Assembly: GCA_038496675.1 (NCBI GenBank)
Contig: CM076661.1
Span: forward strand, 11,192,745 to 11,256,744
DNA length: 64,000 nucleotides
Origin: Rachycentron canadum
Taxonomy: Eukaryota > Chordata > Actinopteri > Carangiformes > Rachycentridae
Direction of reading: 5' to 3'
Part shown: positions 56,030-64,000 of the stretch, in pieces
Numbering within the stretch: position 1 is the stretch's first letter
Layout: each line of letters opens with the position of its first letter
Position numbers and translations under genes: made by a program
Notes under the pieces: generated by a model
Seen by the model: only the letters and a program-made list of their open reading frames with translations
Told to the model about the DNA's origin: nothing
Databases searched by the model: none

Positions 56030-57899
56030 GAAAGGAAGAACATTCAATTTCTTTGCCGAAAACCAGAAACGCAGCAGAAAAGCAAAATGTGAATAACAAG
56101 AACCTCACCTCATCAATATCTCAGCCAAGTCACAGGAGGTAAGAGAGGTAAGGGTAAGTTCATAATCAAAACAGACTCAATATTTCATCACTTTGCTGAT
56201 ACATTTTTGCCTGGCCTGGCCAATTTTGCTGACTGGAAATTTGAGGATTCAGAGTTTTCAGGGTAACATTCAGAAGCAAAGATTCTTTCATTCAAAACAA
56301 AAGTGGCCTCTTGGGGCCTGTGATGCTTTATGGAGATGTTTTTAAATTGTACAGACTGCCTGAAATCAGATATATGGGAAAAACCTGATTAACAAATAAA
56401 TAATGCAGCATAAAAAGCTTTGTGGGATGTATTAACCGTCAAAACATATTATGCTCATGTCCAGCAAAATTTCTTACTGCTGTACATGATGTAAAACAAC
56501 CACCAAGCAAATTTAACTTCCCATGTTGCAATAAAACTACTTAAGAATCCATTGCCTGCTATCAAAGTACACCACAACTCTGATATACTCTTCATACTCC
56601 ACATTCCAAAAGGTCAAGGGTTAACAAGTGAAACTGGATGCTGCGCCTGTGTCTGTGTGGGTGAATATAGGCATGTGTAATCAATACACACACACGCAGT
56701 AACCATGGCCTGATGGAACAATCCTGCCTTAGGGTGAGCAAGAAAGCAAAACTACACAGTGTAAAGGTGGAAAGGGGTTGGGTGGTTGATAGTGATACGC
56801 GATAGTGGTGGTGGTGTTGTGAAAGAGGGGGACGGAGGTGGATACAGCCCTGAAATGAGAGTGAAATAATGATCCTGGCATCCCTGCAGTTCAGGTACAC
56901 CATAACCTCTGCCTACATATACTCAGCCCCTATGTGTGTGCTCACAGGCGCTGCAACTGCTGTGAAAGTGTAGGGGGGAAAAGGCAATTCCCAGCCGTCA
57001 GCCTGACCTGCAGGTTAGCCGCTGTACTTCTGCCCGACCGGCTGTAAAATTAGGAGCAAACAAGGTGCTCTTTAAAAACAAGGGCTAGCATCCAAAGCCA
57101 TGTCTCTCTGGGGTGAATAATTCATATTAAAAACATCACTCACAAAAGCACTAAAATATGCCCAGGGCTCTGAAGATCCAATGATGTGCCAAACCAAGGA
57201 AGGCTTGTATAAAATTCACATGTTATGAGGGGGGGAACACTGAATCTTCTCACTTGGAGGTGTGTTGGTATAAGTAGATCAGGAAAAAAAAAAGATCCTC
57301 CTGCAGCTAAAACCAGCCCCCATGTTCTAGGAATAAGTGACACAGTAACAGAGTTGAATATCTCCATGTTGTATTGTTTCTTTTATCATTTGAGATTGGA
57401 TAAAGTAAAGCGGGTCACTGAGCTTGGAGTGACTCTATTACTGAATGAGTCACATTAAAATTAGCTAGCTTTTCTTTTTTCTTTTTTTTTTTGCAACAGC
57501 AGTGTGCCTTTTCAATCTCATTTTAAACAGATGCCATGGGCTTTGCACTGCACCCAAGAAAATAAAGCAGCTCTTATTTTCCGTCTGAAGAACACACTCT
57601 GAGTAATAGTAGACAGAGGGAAAATGTTGATCTCACAACAATCCCTCTTTGTGTATAAAACAGCTTTACTACTTGCAAATGTATGAGGTTTGAATCAGCA
57701 AAATGTTCAGAGAACAATTGTTAGATAATGGAGCTTTGGTAGGTCCAAATATGAATCATGCATGAAGACAGAAAATACACTTCAAGCATTCATTCTGGTT
57801 AGAGGATGTGAGCTAGTGTTATACTTTACAAATGCTATATGTAGCTATCATTGCCCCAGTAAAATAGGTCAATAGATTGTGTGTGCATCTAATCTCTGA
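56030..57899. other. Non-genic, little recognised
   Basis: Contains three tandem donor-like sites (56139-56159) and a T-run at 57478-57493. No gene recognised. Confidence 0.45.
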
Positions 57900-58035
57900 T
57901 CAGATGGTGTTCTCATCCAGGGCTATTAATGTGCTGATCCACTAATTGGGAGAGCTTGCTCTCTTAATGCAATGGCCTTCTAAATGTGTCCATCCCAGTA
58001 ATTTAATAATGGCCATTTCATGCTACTCTGACTTT
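57900..58035. promoter_or_regulatory. Candidate conserved non-coding element
   Basis: GGGCTATTAATGTGC, GATCCACTAATTGGGAG, CTCTTAATGCAATGG and GTAATTTAATAATGGCC in succession, repeat-free. Regulatory role is inferred. Confidence 0.35.
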
Positions 58036-58154
58036 TCAAACAGCTTGCTTGGGGCAGCCACAGGGACTGGTTATTGATTGAAACTGCTTGGCTGCCTGGG
58101 CCATGCTGTGGATGAGAGAGGCTGATCTGCCTGCTTCCCAGAGTCCAGATGCAA

Positions 58155-58200
58155 CCCCCCCCCCCCCCAAACTACACACACACACACACACACACACACG

Positions 58201-58246
<46 letters not shown>
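58155..58246. repeat. C14 run and long (CA)n microsatellite
   Basis: Fourteen C, then CA repeats from about 58174 with two CG interruptions near 58200. Confidence 0.98.
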
Positions 58247-58247
<1 letters not shown>

Positions 58248-58619
58248 CATAGATACACAAAGAAACAAGTGCATAGTCACACATGAATTTGTACATTGCA
58301 CTGAGATCATCTGGAGCAGAGTTGATCAACTGAGCACAGATGATAGCTTTAAGTGAAAAAGAAAAGGGAAAATCTAGTGGAGAAAAAAAATGTTACAGAG
58401 CTCTGAAATGAAGACATGGGACCTCGTCAACAGCTCTTTTATTCCCCTACCTCAACGTGCAGCTCTGTGTATAGCCACTAGCCTGTGTCTGAGGAGTAAT
58501 GAGGAGAGAGCCGAGGAGGAGAGATAAGAGGAAGAGTGATGGAGGTCAGGCTGCAGCGTTGCTGGCAGCCCTCACGGACCTCACACGCCACCCTCCCCCC
58601 CTCTCCGACAGGCTGTCCA
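58247..58619. other. Non-genic, nothing distinctive
   Basis: A GA-rich patch at 58500-58535. No other feature. Confidence 0.5.
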
Positions 58620-58760
58620 GGACACCGTTTGTTTGCACAAGGTGATAAATAATTTGGCCTGCGCTGACATGGATTAATGTGGCCCTTAGCCCCCTTTTCC
58701 TCCCTCTGCGTTCGGTCACTGAAATGTTTGGCCCTTCAAACTGGCTCGCCCTTAATGGCC
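58620..58760. promoter_or_regulatory. Candidate conserved non-coding element
   Basis: GTTTGTTTGCACAAGG, GATAAATAATTTGGCC and GACATGGATTAATGTGGCC in repeat-free DNA. Forkhead-like (TGTTTGC) and homeodomain-like words. Function is inferred. Confidence 0.3.
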
Positions 58761-59997
58761 AAAATGCGTGAAATTCTTATCAGCTTTCAAAGCCCAGGAC
58801 CAAGAAGTGACCCTGCTGGTGCTGAGAGGCTATCATGGAACTTACAGATGCTTTTATATATTTAGTGTTGTGCCCTGGACATGTTCCCTGGGGCATTTAC
58901 AAGAATTCTAACAGAGTTTTGTAGCTCCCACTGTGCACTTTGAAATGTTTTCTACTCCAATTAGGAACGCTTGGAATACTTTTTTTCAACAACAGTAGAA
59001 TAATTGATATTCAAAAAAAATAATAATAAAGAGGCAGGGAAAAATAATATTCCATTAGAAACCCACAAAGGGAATACTGATTAATGCAATGAATAGAAAC
59101 CGGTAGGTTTTATAGTGTACAGCAAATTCATAGTAAAACAACAAATTGCAAGTCAAGATATATCATGACCCACCACACAGAAATTACTACAATGACCATA
59201 TCACAGAGGGAGAGTTTGATTGAAAGGTTCATCCACTGATAACTCAATGACAGACCCTTAAACTAATGATGAAGGTAACCTGGTAACGATGGGACTGAGA
59301 GTTGCGCTGTGGACGCTAATCACACCCAGAAATTACAAGTCCTTCAAATTACTAAACCATGCACCCAAGACCACAGTGAAAGTGTTTTGTTCATGTAACA
59401 AATTTGACTCACGCAGCCTCACTTGTAGAAAGTTCTCGCTTCTCACTTTGGGGCAAAAATGACAACTGCTTCCCACTGTAAACGACCAACACACTCATCT
59501 TATGAACAAACTATCTTACACGACTCAGCAAATTAAAAGGTGTTTTCTTGTCTTCTCTCCAGTTTTTGTCTTCACAGGGGTGTTCAAACTACAATATTAG
59601 AGGCACTTTAAAATATCTAAGATGTTTCTTGTTTCAATAATTAAACAGTGTACAGCTAAGGGCTCTTGTTCTAACTCTTAATGTGCATGCCCTATGGCCT
59701 TTATCTTTGATCTTTCATGCTACTCAGTGTGCTTTTGCATAATTTTAACTATAACGAGAAACACTTGAGCTGTTATATCCTTCCCCCCTCTCCCCCATTC
59801 TCTCTCTGTCTCACGCTCTCACAGCTTGAACAGGGGAGTGTTTCACTGCTCAGATGTTGCAGATGTTAGGTACAGTGAGCTCATGTATGATGCACAATGA
59901 TGGACTGAACACTGACTCCGCATGTACAAAAATGGGCATATTTGCATACTTAAGTGGGAAGGTTGGTCTGGGTCTGTTGTTGAGGACAGCTTTTTTT

Positions 59998-59998
<1 letters not shown>
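58761..59998. other. Non-genic, nothing distinctive
   Basis: AT-rich with an A8 run near 59013 and a CT patch at 59784-59820. No gene recognised. Confidence 0.5.
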
Positions 59999-60070
<72 letters not shown>

Positions 60071-60088
60071 TGTGTGTCTGTGTGTTTG
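59999..60088. repeat. Long (GT)n microsatellite
   Basis: Uninterrupted GT for about 70 bases, then GTCT and GTTT variants. Frames through it are artefacts. Confidence 0.98.
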
Positions 60089-61479
60089 TATGGTATGTTT
60101 CTGTTTGTTCACTTGTGGGTTCCAGCTCAGACCCTGTGGAGCTCCATTATCCTCAGCCCAGACCCCTGCAGGCATGGGTCAAAGCTCCCCACACCATGAA
60201 ACACTCTTCACCATAGACCCTGGTTACCATAGTCCAAAGCCACACACACAGCTCATCCCAAACCACATCTGTCTCACACACACAGTTTCTTTGGGACAGG
60301 GCCTCAAGCTCAAAGACCAGAGGGGAGAATGCACAGAACGCTGTGAAGGTTCAGTGTGTAAACTAGAGCCATTGTGAGTGGTGCACATGAGCAGGAGCAG
60401 GGTTTCCTCTCCTGCAGATCCCCATGAATTGACACTGACATGTCCTTAATCAAGTGTTTGAATATATATATCTCAGTTCCACCATTTTTTAGGCCTTGGA
60501 TTAAAAAGACAGCAAAGAAGAAGTGCAGTCTCATTGTTTCATATTGGCCCCCAAAAACCCCCAAACAGCAATCATTATACCAGTCTACTATGAAGAGCAG
60601 TGATATGTTCTATTGCACACATCAATTCATCTCGCATGCACCTTTAACCCGTCATCCTTCTGAGAGAAATCAGAAATGATCTAGTTCATAGCACCCATAT
60701 CGAAACAGTGCTTCACAATGAAGGATTAAATGAAGAGAATGTAAACACATGGAAATAAGACAATCAAACAATGGAAAAGAATACAGGCAGATAACATAAA
60801 AGGCATAATAACATAGCTCACACAAATCCAATTAAAGGCACACTTAGACATTTTCAATGTATTCATTACTACATTAAATAAATGGAAACCATGCAGCCTT
60901 GTGGTCTTAAATATGACAACATTGTTATGACTGTCTTCTTTTATAAATGCCTCCTAATGTGTGGAAATGTAAATCTGTTTTGTAAATGCACGTCAATGCG
61001 TGTTTTGTCTTTACACGTTGGTTATATATACAATATATGGGCCCTGTGTTTTTAAGGAGAGGGATGTCTTCATCTTTTTCAGAAACTTGTTTTTTTTTTT
61101 TTTTTCTGTATTTTATGTGCACACAAGGAACATGTAATTTTTCTCTAATATCAGGTGTTGTTTTACAGCATTAGCCACAGTGCCCCATGACATCATTGTT
61201 AGCTTTCAGGATTAAGCACATTGTAATTAACATTAAGTAGCCCCCCTGCCCTCACCTCCTTTTCTTAACCCTTGCCTCTGTCTGTCTGTGTCTGTATCCG
61301 TGTGTCTGTCTTTCTTCATCTCTTTCAGTCTCTGTATATTGACTATGGACTGGCTGTAGCTCCGAACAGCAGGCCCACACAGACCAAAGCACCAGCGATG
61401 GCGGATTAGTCTGTTGAATTATTCAAAGCCAAATTCCCCATTGAAATGTGTAAAAGGTCCCTTGCTGGGTTTAAAAACA
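60089..61479. other. Non-genic, nothing distinctive
   Basis: Short CA patches (60240-60285) and a T16 run (61090-61105). No gene recognised. Confidence 0.5.
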
Positions 61480-61600
61480 GAGAGTACAGTTGGAGCTGAC
61501 AACAAAAGGTTCAACTTCAAATAAAAGGCCCCCATCACTTTACCTAATTTGCATTGCAAGTTATTCATTTCAGCATTACAGTTTTATTCTAACTTTGTGG
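61480..61600. promoter_or_regulatory. Candidate conserved non-coding element
   Basis: AACTTCAAATAAAAGG, an exact POU octamer (ATTTGCAT, 61547) followed by TGCAAGTTATTCATTTC, and CAGCATTACAG. Repeat-free. Function is inferred. Confidence 0.35.
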
Positions 61601-62203
61601 TGAAAATTTTTAATCATGTATAAAAAGCACTGATTTTGTTGGGGTCTTCTGTTGTTGACTGGTTTGACACACAAAGCAAAACAATTAACACCACAGGGTG
61701 CTTAGAAAAGTCTATTTTTGTTCACTTTTTCTCCCCAAGTTTCTAACAAGATGCCGATGGTAAAAATCTTGTTAAAGTAAATGTAAAAGGCCTTGCCATG
61801 TTTCATGGTGTGATGTAACACCAAGCCAATATTTCCTGTATAATTGTACACTATGGTGCTCATTCAGCACAAAAAAGGAGGGCCTTAAAATACCTTGTCC
61901 ATACAGCAGATTGCCAATGTACTTTAATGGAGTGATTAGATGTAGAACTGTGAAATGAGGATGTCAGACATGTTTAGCCAGCAGATTCCACATTCAACGT
62001 GTTTTATTTTACATAATGTAGTTACGTGTAATCCCATTCATGATATACAATACAGCCATGCAGTACAAGTACAATGACATAAGTTATGTAATGACATTTG
62101 AAACATCAGATAGTGTGTCTTGTTCAAAAAGCTCCAACATGGTGCAGAAAAATATGCAAATGAACTGTAGTCACTGGTAGTTTAGCCGCTGCATGTTGTT
62201 AAC
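61601..62203. other. Non-genic, AT-rich
   Basis: A POU octamer (ATGCAAAT) at 62154. Nothing else recognised. Confidence 0.5.
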
Positions 62204-62585
62204 AAGTCTGTGTGTCTGTGTGAAACAGCCCTATTCACTATATAGTTCACTGTACAGTCCATAGTGTTTTAACAGTTTTGTTTTCACACCATATTTAGTG
62301 GGTCCAAATGATCCCAAATCATAGTGTAGAAAGATGTGTACAATCAGTGGTCACATAGTGTGAGTTACTGTAACTGCCAGTTTAAATTTAGATGGCTCTA
62401 TCAAACTATATAAATATATATAGAGTACATATAGAGTCTGTCTTTCATATAATTTCATGCAATGTTAATATAACAAACATATATTTTTTTGTGAAAACTT
62501 TTTTCTTCTTTATTTTACCATCAAACACCACATATACTCGTTGGTGGATATAGTAAATAAGTGAATGATTTTGGACACCTTTGGC
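62204..62585. mobile_element. Degenerate fish inverted-repeat (MITE-type) element
   Basis: The left end reads CCCTATTCACTATATAGTTC. The middle has TTTAGTGGGTCC, CATAGTGTAGAAAGATGTGT and CAGTGGTCACATAGTG. The right end reads GGATATAGTAAATAAGTGAA followed by GATTTTGGACACC. These words, with CACTATATAGT-type ends in inverted orientation and a GGACAC boundary, match a widespread non-coding fish element as I remember it. The copy is heavily diverged and the limits are approximate. Confidence 0.55.
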
Positions 62586-62763
62586 TTATATTAACACCAA
62601 CACTCAAATAGTTGGCATTGAACACTTAATATTGCAGAATTAGACACAGCTGCCTTATCCTCCATTATGAAAGGGCAGTGCAACACCTGCGAACACACAT
62701 CCCCACAGGAAAACTCAATCCACTAGACCAACAGTGCCACACAACAGTACTCCCCAGAGTATT

Positions 62764-62810
62764 TGTGTGTCTCTGTATGTGTGTATGTGTGTGTGTATGT
62801 GTGTGTGTAT
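62764..62810. repeat. (GT)n/(GTAT) microsatellite
   Basis: GT repeats with regular GTAT steps. Confidence 0.95.
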
Positions 62811-63347
62811 ACTGCAGGGGTGCAGGATAGGTGCTGTACCTTGATGAGAGAGAAGAGATGGAGGCAGTGCATCAAAGCAAACAGAATGAGCAAAGCTATT
62901 TATGTGTATCAATATATGTGCATGTCTCCCCGAAGAGCTCTCCTTAAAATACCTGCCCACTGGCCTATACATTTCTCTCATTCCCTCTCTTTCGCCTGGT
63001 GTGTATCACAGAGATGGGAGAGAAGCGTTTAGCCTTCTCTCTTGGGCAGGTACATAAAGGAAAACTGAACTCACGTGAAGCCAATTCAGGTGTTTCCTTG
63101 ATACCTTAGACACAGTGGGGCCCCATGAGAAGATCTGTACAATGAGCATAGACTATATGTCCTATAATGGCCTAAGAGTGGCAGACAGTGCAAATCATTT
63201 GTTAGCATGGAAATATGTAAAGGGGGTAAATATGGATTTATGTTGAGGAGCGGCCGCACCATCAAAGCATCACACGCTGATGCTAGTGGTGGAGTTCAAT
63301 AAGCTAGAGAGATGAAAGCTAATGAAAGGCAAACACGATAAGGGTGT

Positions 63348-63412
63348 TGGTGGGGAGGGGGAGGAGGCATGGAAGGAGTGAGGGAAGGGGTGGGTGTGTG
63401 AGGGAGGGAGGA
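63348..63412. repeat. (GGGA)n purine-rich tract
   Basis: GGGGAGG, GGAAGGAG and GAGGGAGG words with a short GTGTG step. Confidence 0.9.
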
Positions 63413-64000
63413 TGCGAATGAGCAGGGAAGGAATACAGACGATGTGAGACTGTGTCTGGTGTGGTCCAATCAAGCCACAGGATATAACAGTAGTCAATAG
63501 GGGGAGATGAAAGGGATCGCAGTATGGAAGCTGTGTGGTCTCAGGGAGGACCCTGTGTATGTGTAAGCCTTTGTGTTTGTGAATGGGTGTGCTTGTGTGT
63601 GAGCATCAGCAAATAAGCCAATGCCAAAGTTTTAGGTGTTTGTGCCAAGCAAGGAACACTTGCTGGCTGCCCTGGCTGTTGCACATTATAGAAGCTTCCT
63701 GCAGGGTCCCATGGGTACAGTACACTATGTTCCAATCAAGCTGCCTTAGATCATACCTATCTACTGTACTGCAGCAACTGTATGGCACCACTATGTTTGC
63801 AAATTAGTCTGACATAAGGGAACACACTGAAGAAACAGACTCATATGAACAATTTGATTAGCATATTGCCATTACATCTTTGTCTTTATTGAAGGTAGCA
63901 TGCTGCGTAATTGCACACCTTCTTTAGAGACTTACCTCCTGTGTATTAAACCTGCAACACAGCATGAGTCATGTGCTGGTGTTGATAAGGATAAGCCTGG
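63413..64000. other. Non-genic, nothing distinctive
   Basis: Short GT patches near 63553-63600. No gene or element recognised up to the right edge. Confidence 0.5.

Noticed and set aside
1..64000. Search by eye for tRNA, rRNA, U-type small RNA genes, common conserved microRNAs and CRISPR arrays
   Set aside because: No complete A-box/B-box tRNA fold, no rRNA or small RNA words and no recognised microRNA seed with hairpin were found; regular repeat-spacer arrays are absent, as expected for an animal genome.

Overview
The window is nuclear DNA from a bony fish, almost certainly a percomorph teleost. Two observations support this. First, it is dense in (CA)n/(GT)n and other microsatellites and in homopolymer runs, which is typical of fish genomes. 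Second, about 47.31-47.64 kb holds a nearly complete copy of a short foldback element that I recognise as very common in percomorph genomes: a GAGAGTTAGATGAGA-type inverted end, a TTAGCTTAGC core and a TCTCATCTAACTC-type end. A second degenerate fish element lies at about 62.20-62.58 kb.

I found no convincing protein-coding gene, tRNA, rRNA or CRISPR array. Most of the longer open reading frames translate microsatellites or CT/GA-rich tracts, or have lengths expected by chance. The best reading is a gene desert or the inside of one or more very long introns. It carries many stretches that look like conserved non-coding (regulatory) elements: repeat-free, with runs of homeodomain-type TAAT/ATTA words, POU octamers and CCAAT-type boxes. 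The clearest are at 14.7-15.2, 23.6-24.0, 28.5-29.85, 34.65-35.05, 45.9-46.25 and 54.27-54.55 kb. Conservation itself cannot be seen from one sequence, so these are inferences.

Layout. 0-6 kb: microsatellites, C-rich and CT-rich tracts, two candidate regulatory patches. 6-13 kb: candidate regulatory patches, the longest open frame in the window (6.5-7.3 kb, unrecognised), an exon-like segment near 9.7 kb and a very good CTCF-type motif at 12.31 kb. 13-17 kb: a 210-base purine tract, a candidate regulatory block and a probable decayed dispersed repeat. 17-28 kb: mostly plain AT-rich DNA, with one unrecognised minus-strand frame that begins like a signal peptide (20.7 kb). 28-35 kb: regulatory-looking blocks, then a 1-kb patch (31.2-32.3 kb) with an acidic piggyBac-like remnant, palindromes and a 102-base hairpin with perfect 23-base arms. 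35-46 kb: two promoter-like clusters (35.3 and 37.7 kb), a segment bracketed by strong splice-like signals (41.39-41.61 kb) and microsatellites. 46-64 kb: the two fish elements, long (GT)n/(CA)n tracts and further regulatory-looking patches.

No set of genes working together can be described here. I did not find a clearly new biological system. The items most worth checking are the 31.2-32.3 kb patch, the exon-like segments, the promoter-like clusters and the regulatory blocks.
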